Shown here piece by piece: positions 1 to 5,428 of a stretch of 5,428 nucleotides of DNA. The notes under the pieces are model-generated. The model did no database searches, was not told where the DNA came from, and saw nothing but the letters and a program-made list of their open reading frames with translations. Every line of letters starts with the position of its first letter. Within the stretch, counting starts at the first letter, position 1. The stretch comes from an uncultured Treponema sp. (GTDB lineage: Bacteria; Spirochaetota; Spirochaetia; Treponematales; Treponemataceae): NCBI GenBank assembly GCA_937891125.1, contig CALAEZ010000118.1:1-5428 (forward strand), in the 5' to 3' direction. A program made the position numbers and the translations under genes.

Positions 1-1
1 T

Positions 2-310
2 GCTTCTGTTGTCTCTGCGGGAAAGCAGCTTCTGGCAGATGCCCAGCAGTGGCAGCATGTGTATGAGGCATACAAGTCTGCAAAGATGAGTGATACACAG
101 GGCTTCAGCTATGACGGCGAGCGCACGGAAGCCGAGCAGGCTGCAATCTCTGCCATCTGGAAATCGTATTTTTCGGAGTTGGTGACTGGAACCGTAGATC
201 CAGATACTGCAATGCGAGAAATTGCAAAGCTTTCTTATGCGGCAGGCCTTCAGAAAGTGCTGGATGATGCCCAAACGCAGCTAGATGACTACCTGGAGAA
301 AATCAAATGA
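2..310 (+). CDS. Extracellular solute-binding protein, C-terminal fragment (5' end outside window)
   Basis: The frame is open from base 2 to the TGA at 308-310, so these are the last ~102 codons of a longer gene. A GTG at 59 could be read as a start, but the coding frame continues upstream of it and there is no reason to begin there. The visible residues are mostly helical and end in a pattern typical of family 1 sugar/peptide-type binding proteins, especially the DUF3502 group: an aromatic-rich helix (AIWKSYFSELVTG), then VDPDTAMREI, then AAGLQKVLDDAQTQLDDYLEK. Such proteins are exported lipoproteins that deliver a ligand to an ABC importer; the signal peptide and ligand-binding lobes lie outside the window, so the substrate cannot be told. 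The gene overlaps the next one by 4 bp, which implies co-translation with an exporter-type ABC protein rather than a usual importer permease. The family call is a motif-level judgement without a database search. Confidence 0.68.
   Translation, partial: ASVVSAGKQLLADAQQWQHVYEAYKSAKMSDTQGFSYDGERTEAEQAAISAIWKSYFSELVTGTVDPDTAMREIAKLSYAAGLQKVLDDAQTQLDDYLEKIK
295..298 (+). promoter_or_regulatory. Ribosome binding site (GGAG) for the ABC fusion gene
   Basis: GGAG followed by AA lies 8 nt before the ATG at 307, inside the last codons of the solute-binding protein gene. It supports 307 as the true start and, with the ATGA overlap, translational coupling of the two genes. Confidence 0.6.
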
Positions 311-2415
311 CGTTAAAGGGAGATATTAATCCGGCCACGATAAAAGAGACCATAGATACCGTTTTGGCGTTTTCAGAAAAAAACGGCCTTCCCCAAAAAA
401 GTCGGGTGCAGCTTTCTGTTGCGCTTGAGGAAATGCTGCTTGATTACATGGAATCTTCCGGCGTGGAGCGTGGCGGAAAAGAGCTGTCTTTCTCGCTCTC
501 TCTTCGTCTGCAGAACGGAAACATACTAGTGAGACTGCGTGTTGGTGGCGCGGCCTTTAATCCGCTTGATGCGGCTTCTCCTATTTTGCGTACCGTTATC
601 GACGGCATGGACAGCGCGCCTGTATGGGCTTTTCGGCATGGCTATAATCAGATTAACCTTGTCTTTCAAGTGTATTCCACCATGCTTAAAAACCTGCAGT
701 TTTCGTGGAAATACATGCGCGGCCAGCGCCTTTACTTTTTTATCGCAGTAATCAGTCAGCTTATCAGCGTTGCCTTTTCCATTGTTACGCCGGTTCTTTC
801 TGCAAAGATTATCGTTTCCTATACGGAGTCGGTCTTTAATCAGATCGTCCTGGTTGCCCTTGCAATCTTTGCCGTCCGCCTGCTTTCTAATGTGGTGCTT
901 TTTATTGCAAACCGCAGTTACAATATCGTCTATAATCAAACCCTTTCGAATCTGGAAGAGGACTTAATCGACAACGCACTGCATATTACCAAAGGCTGCA
1001 TAGACGAAAACGGAACGGGGCTTTTTATACAGCGGCTTACCGTGGACACCACAAAGCTTGCCACCGGCTTTAATACGCTTGCAGACATGAGCACAACGCT
1101 TTTTAATTACCTGGGCATTTTAGGCGCTGTGTTTTTTATAAGCCCCTCGGTATTCATCGTTGTTTTCATACTGATTGTGATGCAAGGCGCATTTGAACAG
1201 CTGCGCAGCATAAAAGTAAATGTCCTTGACCGCCGTTACCGCGAGGCAAACGAACGCTTTACCGGTTTTATCAGCGAAATGGTAAAAGGAGCAACTGATG
1301 TTAAGACGCTTAACAGCGCAGAAGCCTTTAAGGCGGAGCTTGCCCTGCGTATTCGGGATGCAAACGACAAGCGCATGTATATGCAATCCCGCAGCTGGGT
1401 CTACCGGCTTACCCGCATGGAGCTTGGCGTTCTTACGCATCTAGGCTTTATGATTTTGCTCGGCTATCTCATTATGCGCGGTAGGCTTTCTGCCGTTACG
1501 GCTATTGTGCTTTTTAATTACTATTCCCAGCTTGATAATGCCGCAATAGCCGCGCTGAGCTCCTTCCTTGAGTTTGTGCGTGACTTTAACCTTTCTACCG
1601 AACGCGTGCACGAGCTTTTGCAGGGGCATAAGTTCCCCAAAGAGCGTTTTGGAAGCCGGCATATTGAAAGCCTGCAGGGTGACATTCAGCTGGAGAGCGT
1701 GAGTTTTTCATACAAAAAATCAGATCCCCAGTATAGACCAAAAGATGTTTTGAAAGATTTGAGCCTGCATATACCAGCCGGTTCTACGGCAGCTCTTGTG
1801 GGCTTAAGCGGCTCTGGAAAAAGCACGATAATCAGGCTTATCAGTAAGCTGTATGAAGCCGGGCGCGGAAGAGTTTTGCTGGACGGCATACATATCCGCG
1901 AATTAGACAAGGACACCATACGGAAAAACATTGCCCTTGTAGACCAGAAGCCCTACATCTTTAATCTTTCCATAAAAGAGAACCTGCTGCTTGTAAAGCC
2001 GGATATGAGCGAAGAAGAGATGATTGCTGTCTGCAAAAAAGCCTGCATCCATGACGACATTATGAGCATGACAGACGGCTACGATACTGTCGTAGGCGAG
2101 GGCGGCATTACTATGTCCGGCGGCCAGTGTCAGCGGCTTGCCATTGCCAGGGCACTGCTTCGGAATTTTAAGATTCTGCTTCTAGATGAAGCTACATCGG
2201 CACTTGACAATATTACGCAGAGTCGCATTCAGAGCGTGCTGGAAAACATTCACGGAAAACAGACCATTGTTGTTGTAGCCCACCGGCTTTCAACGGTTAT
2301 CCACGCGGATGTCATTTTCTTTATTGACGACGGAAAAGTCTTAGACCGCGGCACTCATCAGGAACTTTTAGCGCGCTGCCAAAAATACCGCGCTCTTTAC
2401 GAAGGTGAAGCATGA
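307..2415 (+). CDS. ABC transporter half-exporter (permease + ATPase) with N-terminal RsbW-like domain
   Basis: A 702-residue protein, about 120 residues longer than ordinary half-exporters (~580). Residues 1-125 resemble an HATPase_c_2/anti-sigma switch kinase domain: a helix with ALEEMLLDY (39-47), a GGAAFNPLD stretch (80-88) like the FNPL motif of RsbW relatives, and a final INLVF strand (116-120). Two ATP-site positions look altered (Asp46 for the usual Asn, Val79 for the usual Asp). Six hydrophobic segments follow at about 141-163, 176-200, 262-280, 281-297, 372-390 and 395-417, with long cytoplasmic loops after the second and fourth as in type I exporters. The ATPase domain (~460-700) is complete: A-loop Tyr469, Walker A GLSGSGKST (499-507), Q-loop Gln547, X-loop TVVGEGG (594-600), signature MSGGQ (603-607), Walker B ILLLDE (623-628), D-loop SALD (631-634), H-loop His659. 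It probably works as a homodimer in the inner membrane; substrate unknown. The stop is doubled in frame (TGA TAG). Family call firm; N-terminal domain identity is inference. Confidence 0.92.
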   Translation: MTLKGDINPATIKETIDTVLAFSEKNGLPQKSRVQLSVALEEMLLDYMESSGVERGGKELSFSLSLRLQNGNILVRLRVGGAAFNPLDAASPILRTVIDGMDSAPVWAFRHGYNQINLVFQVYSTMLKNLQFSWKYMRGQRLYFFIAVISQLISVAFSIVTPVLSAKIIVSYTESVFNQIVLVALAIFAVRLLSNVVLFIANRSYNIVYNQTLSNLEEDLIDNALHITKGCIDENGTGLFIQRLTVDTTKLATGFNTLADMSTTLFNYLGILGAVFFISPSVFIVVFILIVMQGAFEQLRSIKVNVLDRRYREANERFTGFISEMVKGATDVKTLNSAEAFKAELALRIRDANDKRMYMQSRSWVYRLTRMELGVLTHLGFMILLGYLIMRGRLSAVTAIVLFNYYSQLDNAAIAALSSFLEFVRDFNLSTERVHELLQGHKFPKERFGSRHIESLQGDIQLESVSFSYKKSDPQYRPKDVLKDLSLHIPAGSTAALVGLSGSGKSTIIRLISKLYEAGRGRVLLDGIHIRELDKDTIRKNIALVDQKPYIFNLSIKENLLLVKPDMSEEEMIAVCKKACIHDDIMSMTDGYDTVVGEGGITMSGGQCQRLAIARALLRNFKILLLDEATSALDNITQSRIQSVLENIHGKQTIVVVAHRLSTVIHADVIFFIDDGKVLDRGTHQELLARCQKYRALYEGEA

Positions 2416-2417
2416 TA

Positions 2418-2501
2418 GCGTGCTGCGAGTTTGCAATACAAACTTCCTAAGCACGCTTGCGTGCAGCTCGTTTCGCCAGGCTACTTGAAACTGCGCTGCA
2501 C
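2418..2501. repeat. Compound inverted repeats in convergent intergenic gap
   Basis: Two nested stem-loops lie side by side. The first pairs GCGTGCT (2418-2424) with AGCACGC (2450-2456) and contains an inner stem AGTTTG (2428-2433)/CAAACT (2439-2444) with a 5-nt loop. The second pairs GTGCAGC (2461-2467) with GCTGCAC (2495-2501) and contains GTTTC (2470-2474)/GAAAC (2487-2491). A third copy of the outer arm, GCGTGC (2459-2464), can instead pair locally with GCACGC (2451-2456), so alternative folds compete. No coding sense is evident. This could be a dispersed extragenic palindromic repeat or a small non-autonomous element, or simply part of the 3' end processing/termination region of the ABC gene. 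The pairing is read directly from the sequence; the nature of the element is open. Confidence 0.55.
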
Positions 2502-2531
2502 ATACAATAACACGTATGTTGCAAACTTTTT
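2497..2531 (+). terminator. Candidate intrinsic terminator of the ABC transporter operon
   Basis: The stem ACATAC (2500-2505)/GTATGT (2514-2519) encloses an 8-nt loop and extends outwards by TGC/GCA with one bulged T at 2520. It is followed by AAAC and five T residues (2527-2531), and a further T6 run lies at 2541-2546. The stem is AT-rich and moderate, and the T-run starts a few bases after it, so strength is uncertain. It shares bases 2497-2501 with the preceding inverted repeat, so the two structures are mutually exclusive. It lies 82 bp past the ABC stop and reads towards the convergent kinase gene. Confidence 0.45.
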
Positions 2532-2552
2532 GGGTAGTCTTTTTTATGTCGT

Positions 2553-3509
2553 CTATTTTACACTGCGCCCGCTAGCTTCCTGTATAGTGCGCACCTTTTC
2601 GCGGGATAAGAATTCGCTTACCGTGCTGCGCGTAAGCAGCGTTTCTTTTGCGCAGATAAGCCCGTAACGAATGCAGCTTTTTACCGGATCGTGCTCTAAA
2701 AAGCCCATTAAAAAGCCAGAGGCAAAGGCGTCACCCGCTCCGATAGTGTCAACCACGTTTACCGGCGTATACGGCGGCTCTATGTAGGTATCGCCATTGA
2801 CAACAACAAGCACGCCGCGGTCTCCAAAGGTTACAATGATATTGCCATAGCCGAGCGCATGAAATTTCTGCGCGCAGCTTTCATCCATTGCAGGCTCTTC
2901 TCCTAATAGGGCAGCAGCTTCAAATTCGTTGCAGGCAAATAAATCTATGAGCGACACGTAGCTTTTTGTCCTTGGTGCCAGGTCAGGAGAGGTTGCATTT
3001 TGGAATACAAAAAGCGCTGGATGTGCTTTTTTGTATGCATAAATCTTTTCAAGCGTTTGAGGAGACAGGTTTGAGTCGAGCACAAGGCTGTGAATATCGT
3101 TTTTTTCAATAAAAGAAATGATGTCTGCTTCAAAATCAATCTGTTGTAAAACACGTGTGGAATAAATGCATGATGCTCTGCTTTTTCCACTTGCCATAAC
3201 CGAAAAAAGTGAGGTCGTTTCGCCTTGTATCGTGCGCAGTAAGTCGGTGTGTATGCCTTCTTTTTGTAAGCCAGTACGTAAATAATCTCCAAAAATATCG
3301 TCTCCGACAGCTGAATAAATGTAGGCATCTAAGCCTAAATGCTTTAGGTTGATTGCCATGCCACGTCCAACGCCACCAGGTACGAGGTCAATGGTGCCGT
3401 CGCGGTAGGCTTCGGAGGTGTCTTCTTCGGTGCTGTAGGCTTTTATATCTACAGAAACATTTCCAATACAAAGAATCTTTATCGGGTTTTCGTTCGGTGC
3501 AGAAATCAT
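2553..3509 (-). CDS. PfkB-family carbohydrate/nucleoside kinase
   Basis: A 318-residue cytoplasmic kinase of normal length for the ribokinase/PfkB family, which transfers the ATP gamma-phosphate to a hydroxymethyl group of a sugar or nucleoside. The first strand KILCIGNVSVDIKAY (11-25) carries the substrate-site Asp21. The first signature is GGVGRGMAINLKHLG (45-59), followed by SAVGDDIFGDYL (66-77). NEFEAAALLG is at 194-203, and VTFGDRGV is at 226-233. The second signature DTIGAGDAF (254-262) places the catalytic base at Asp260 with the anion-hole glycines intact. The family usually has Asn at the sixth position of GGxGxN; here it is Gly50. The overall look (VPGGVGR, and a C-terminal TVSEFLS at 296-302) recalls pseudouridine kinase/YeiC-type members, but no psuG-like partner is in view, so the substrate is left open. 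The gene stands alone, converging on the ABC gene and diverging from rimP. The start at 3509 leaves ten residues before the first strand; only a weak GAG lies upstream of it. Confidence 0.9.
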   Translation of the reverse strand: MISAPNENPIKILCIGNVSVDIKAYSTEEDTSEAYRDGTIDLVPGGVGRGMAINLKHLGLDAYIYSAVGDDIFGDYLRTGLQKEGIHTDLLRTIQGETTSLFSVMASGKSRASCIYSTRVLQQIDFEADIISFIEKNDIHSLVLDSNLSPQTLEKIYAYKKAHPALFVFQNATSPDLAPRTKSYVSLIDLFACNEFEAAALLGEEPAMDESCAQKFHALGYGNIIVTFGDRGVLVVVNGDTYIEPPYTPVNVVDTIGAGDAFASGFLMGFLEHDPVKSCIRYGLICAKETLLTRSTVSEFLSREKVRTIQEASGRSVK

Positions 3510-3520
3510 GGGTCAACTCT

Positions 3521-3585
3521 AAATGGCAAAACATAATCTGTCAACGGGAAAAAACGCGAAACAGGGCAATCACACTATGCCATTT
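3521..3585. promoter_or_regulatory. Widely spaced 8-bp inverted repeat upstream of the kinase gene (possible operator)
   Basis: AAATGGCA (3521-3528) and TGCCATTT (3578-3585) are exact inverted copies, 49 nt apart. They sit between the kinase start and its likely promoter; the right arm touches an AT-rich -10-like box. They could be two half-sites for a looping regulator or a leader stem, but a chance 8-bp match in a region this size is not negligible. Confidence 0.2.
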
Positions 3586-3590
3586 TTATA
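3585..3590 (-). promoter_or_regulatory. Candidate -10 box for the kinase gene
   Basis: Read on the minus strand this is TATAAA, about 76 bp ahead of the kinase start. No convincing -35 box is found 16-18 nt upstream; TTGCAG lies only 11 nt away. It is the best box in the gap for leftward transcription but remains weakly supported. Confidence 0.25.
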
Positions 3591-3610
3591 ATGCGGCTGG
3601 ACTGCAATGC

Positions 3611-3662
3611 TTTTTTAGTTTTTTTTAGCGCTGTTGACATTCTTTTGCTGTTCCGTTATAAA
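3611..3662 (+). promoter_or_regulatory. Sigma-70-type promoter of the rimP-nusA operon with upstream T-rich tract
   Basis: TTGACA (3634-3639) and TATAAA (3657-3662) are separated by exactly 17 nt, a full-consensus -35 and a five-of-six -10. Two T-runs (3611-3616 and 3620-3627) lie just upstream of the -35, in the place where an UP element would contact the alpha subunit. Transcription should begin around 3669, giving a leader of about 70 nt before rimP. This is the strongest promoter visible in the window, in keeping with an operon for core translation and transcription factors. Confidence 0.8.
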
Positions 3663-3692
3663 TAATCCGTACATTTTAACTTTCTTAGAATG

Positions 3693-3717
3693 GACTCGTT
3701 CAAACGGGTCTTTTTTT
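3693..3717 (+). terminator. Intrinsic terminator/attenuator hairpin in the rimP leader
   Basis: GACTCGT (3693-3699) pairs with ACGGGTC (3704-3710) through seven base pairs, one of them G-U, around a TCAA loop, and runs directly into seven T residues (3711-3717). It lies downstream of the predicted start site (~3669) and 21 bp before the rimP ATG, so it can act only on transcripts entering rimP-nusA, not on an upstream gene (the kinase reads the other way). This is the arrangement of a transcription attenuator. Leader terminators and NusA autoregulation are known for rimP-nusA operons such as that of E. coli; the link here is inference. Confidence 0.7.
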
Positions 3718-3738
3718 ATATACAGGCAATAAGAGCGC

Positions 3739-4200
3739 ATGGAATATACAGCTTTAGATTCGTTTCCGTATTATACGGAGTGTGAAAAACTGGTTTCTGA
3801 GATGGGCTACCATCTTGTAGAATTAAAAATCAGCCCGCAGCATGGAACAACGCATATTCTTGCTACCATCTGTAGTGCAGATCCGACTGCGGTAATTGGT
3901 GTGAACGACTGCTCTAAAGTGCATCACGTTTTGCTTCCGCGTCTTGAAGAATTGTTAGGAACCGATGATACCTATATGGAGCTAATGTCACCGGGAATGG
4001 AACGCAATATCCGCAATGCAGCAGAGTTTGCGCTGTTTATCGGTCGGGAAGTGCGTGTGTGGGATAAAAATGTAACAGACTGGGTGGGTGGTAAGCTTAT
4101 TGCTGCTGATACACAGTCTTTGACGTTGGAAGTAGCGCAGCAGGAGCAAAAAACTGTTGCGTATGCAGATATAGCGAAAGCAAAATTTATTCATTTGTAA
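3739..4200 (+). CDS. rimP: Ribosome maturation factor RimP
   Basis: A 153-residue protein, the normal length of RimP, which binds the 30S precursor and helps its late maturation in the cytoplasm. The N-terminal alpha/beta domain begins with a helix (13-22, CEKLVSEMGY region) and the strand HLVELKI (25-31). It then carries the family landmarks VNDCSKVHH (55-63, the DC..v.r motif) and ELMSPGMER (81-89, the SPG..R motif). FALFIGREVRVW (97-108) opens the C-terminal SH3-like barrel, which runs to about residue 150. The ATG at 3739 is preceded by only a weak AAGAG, and no better in-frame start is nearby. It is the first gene after the leader attenuator and lies 12 bp ahead of nusA, the conserved rimP-nusA order. 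Sequence identity within the motifs is moderate, but motifs, length and neighbour together make the call secure. Confidence 0.93.
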   Translation: MEYTALDSFPYYTECEKLVSEMGYHLVELKISPQHGTTHILATICSADPTAVIGVNDCSKVHHVLLPRLEELLGTDDTYMELMSPGMERNIRNAAEFALFIGREVRVWDKNVTDWVGGKLIAADTQSLTLEVAQQEQKTVAYADIAKAKFIHL

Positions 4201-4206
4201 GGGAGG
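4201..4206 (+). promoter_or_regulatory. Strong ribosome binding site (GGGAGG) for nusA
   Basis: GGGAGG begins immediately after the rimP stop codon and sits 6 nt before the ATG at 4213. It is much stronger than the site in front of rimP, which suggests that NusA is made in larger amounts than RimP from the shared transcript. Confidence 0.75.
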
Positions 4207-4212
4207 CTTGAT

Positions 4213-5428
4213 ATGTCAGAAATGGCAGAGGCAATCCGTGAGCTTATCCAAGAAAAGGGAGTTTCGGAAGAGTCAGTCAGGCAGACTATTGAAAGCGCAA
4301 TCAAGGCGGCATACAAACGTACATTCGGCAAAATGGCAGAAAACTGCATTGTAAAGTTTGCTGATGATATGTCAGATGTTATGGTCTATTCACGTAAAAC
4401 GATTGTTGACGGCGTATACGACCCTGTTATTGAGATTGAGCTTGAAGACGCGCTTAAATTGAGTTCAGAATGTGAAGTTGGCGATGAAATTGATATTCAG
4501 ATTGACCCCCATAGCTTTGAGCGTTCAGCAGTTTCAACAGGAAAACAGGCGGCTCATCAAGGCTTGAATGAAAGCTTTAAGGATAACCTGTATAACGAGT
4601 ACAAGGATAAGCAGGGTGAAATTATCATCGGCTATTATCAGCGCGAGCATAATGGTAACATTTATGTTGACTTAGGTAAGGTAGAAGGCGTGCTGCCGGT
4701 AAAATACCAGAGTCCGCGTGAACGCTATGAAAAAAATGACCGCATTAAGGCGCTTATAAAAGAAATTAAGCGCACATCAAGTGGTTTACAGCTGGTGCTC
4801 AGTCGCTCTGATCCTGATTTTGTGCGTGCAATCGTTGAGCTTGAAGTGCCGGAAATCTATGATAAGACGATTGAAATTTATAAAATCAGCCGTGAAGCTG
4901 GCTATCGCACCAAGATTGCTGTTTTCTCAAATAAAGAGGATGTCGATCCAGTAGGTGCTTGTGTTGGCTTAAAGGGCGTTCGCATTCAGAACGTTATCCG
5001 CGAGCTTGAAGGCGAAAAAATCGACATCTTAAAATATGATTCAGATCCGACCGTCTTTATTAAGAATGCGCTTTCTCCGGCAGAGGTAAGCAAGGTTATT
5101 ATTCTTGATGAAGACAAAAAGACTGCTCTTGCAATTGTACCTGACGAGCAGTTCTCGCTTGCAATCGGTAAGCAGGGACAGAATGTGCGTCTTGCAAACC
5201 GCTTGTGCGACTGGAACATTGATGTTAAGACCGAAGAGCAGGCTGCGGAGCTTGATTTAAGTGAAATCAGCTCACGTAAGGCTGCTGAAAGCCTCTTTAG
5301 CAATGCTGCAGATTCAGCGGCAGATGAAGACTACGAAGAGATTTCTACGGTCAGCGAGCTTCCAGGAGTGGATGCACGTGTTGCAAGTGTCCTTAAAGAA
5401 GCCGGCTATGACGACATTGAGAAGTTTG
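4213..5428 (+). CDS. nusA: Transcription termination/antitermination factor NusA (3' end outside window)
   Basis: The frame is open from the ATG at 4213 to the window end, giving 405 residues without a stop. NusA binds RNA polymerase near the exit channel and nascent RNA, promoting hairpin pausing and intrinsic termination and supporting antitermination. The N-terminal polymerase-binding domain spans about 1-125 (AIRELIQEKGVSEESVRQTI near 7-26, then AAYKRTFGK). The S1 domain is about 134-198 (GEIIIGYYQR ... YVDLGKVEGVLP ... LVLSRSDPDFV). KH1 is about 200-275, with REAGYRTKIAV (227-237) and DPVGACVGLKGVRIQNV (245-261). KH2 is about 280-345, with LAIGKQGQNVRLA (316-328). An acidic linker (~365-376) leads to a helix-hairpin-helix-like segment, VSELPGVDARVASVLKEAG (380-398), like the extra C-terminal AR-type domains found in some NusA proteins. 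The window ends within this segment. infB is the usual next gene but is not visible. Confidence 0.96.
   Translation, partial: MSEMAEAIRELIQEKGVSEESVRQTIESAIKAAYKRTFGKMAENCIVKFADDMSDVMVYSRKTIVDGVYDPVIEIELEDALKLSSECEVGDEIDIQIDPHSFERSAVSTGKQAAHQGLNESFKDNLYNEYKDKQGEIIIGYYQREHNGNIYVDLGKVEGVLPVKYQSPRERYEKNDRIKALIKEIKRTSSGLQLVLSRSDPDFVRAIVELEVPEIYDKTIEIYKISREAGYRTKIAVFSNKEDVDPVGACVGLKGVRIQNVIRELEGEKIDILKYDSDPTVFIKNALSPAEVSKVIILDEDKKTALAIVPDEQFSLAIGKQGQNVRLANRLCDWNIDVKTEEQAAELDLSEISSRKAAESLFSNAADSAADEDYEEISTVSELPGVDARVASVLKEAGYDDIEKF

Noticed and set aside
59..310. Separate 83-codon gene beginning at GTG 59
   Set aside because: The same frame is open back to base 2 with protein-like sequence, so this is the tail of a longer gene, not a small gene.
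526..939. 137-codon minus-strand frame inside the ABC gene
   Set aside because: It is fully antisense to a strongly supported membrane-domain coding region and its translation is unusually rich in Lys/Asn/Asp without recognisable motifs.
2418..2523. Integron attC site
   Set aside because: Considered because of the imperfect palindromes and because Treponema denticola carries an integron, but no RYYYAAC/GTTRRRY core pair is found flanking the structure.
2416..2552. tRNA or CRISPR array in the structured gap
   Set aside because: No T-loop or acceptor arrangement fits a tRNA, and there are no regularly spaced direct repeats with unique spacers.
2431..2667. 78-codon plus-strand frame starting at TTG in the convergent gap
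   Set aside because: It runs through the inverted repeats and then antisense into the kinase gene, has no ribosome binding site and shows no domain-like pattern.
3587..3592. Second plus-strand promoter with a perfect TATAAT
   Set aside because: There is no -35-like hexamer 16-18 nt upstream and no extended -10; the TTGACA promoter downstream explains rimP expression better.
3353..3628. 91-codon plus-strand frame across the kinase start
   Set aside because: It is antisense to the kinase N-terminus, Cys/Arg-rich and motif-free, and ends in the intergenic T-tract.
4986..5303. 105-codon minus-strand frame inside nusA
   Set aside because: It is antisense to the KH domains of NusA, Ser-rich and without a family pattern: a shadow frame.

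Overview
The window looks like a piece of chromosome from a host-associated spirochaete, most likely a Treponema-type organism. That assignment is an inference from the style of the NusA, RimP and solute-binding proteins and from moderate base composition. No rRNA or other marker fixes it, and no search was run.

Left part (1-2415, plus strand). The window opens inside a gene whose last ~102 codons resemble the C-terminus of a family 1 (DUF3502-like) extracellular solute-binding protein. Its stop overlaps the start of a 702-codon gene in an ATGA junction, so the two are probably translationally coupled. The second gene encodes a type I exporter-style ABC half-transporter (six membrane segments, then a complete nucleotide-binding domain). 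It carries an extra ~125-residue N-terminal domain that reads as a degenerate RsbW-like (HATPase_c_2) anti-sigma/switch kinase domain. This fusion is the most unusual item here. It suggests a transporter gated or localised by a partner-switching (STAS/PP2C-type) module, with the other members possibly lying upstream outside the window.

Middle (2416-3509). A convergent gap of 137 bp is packed with three consecutive compound inverted repeats and ends in a terminator-like stem plus T-tract. A PfkB-family carbohydrate/nucleoside kinase follows on the minus strand, with its catalytic motif intact but one family-conserved substrate-site Asn replaced by Gly.

Right part (3510-5428). A 229-bp divergent intergenic region holds a near-consensus sigma-70 promoter (TTGACA-N17-TATAAA) reading rightwards. 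Next comes a short leader with a hairpin and seven T residues ahead of rimP, a good candidate for the transcription attenuator that controls rimP-nusA(-infB) operons. rimP (ribosome maturation) and nusA (elongation/termination factor, cut by the window end) follow with 12 bp between them, the second with a strong ribosome binding site. A hairpin terminator ahead of the gene for the factor that modulates hairpin pausing and termination fits autogenous control by NusA.
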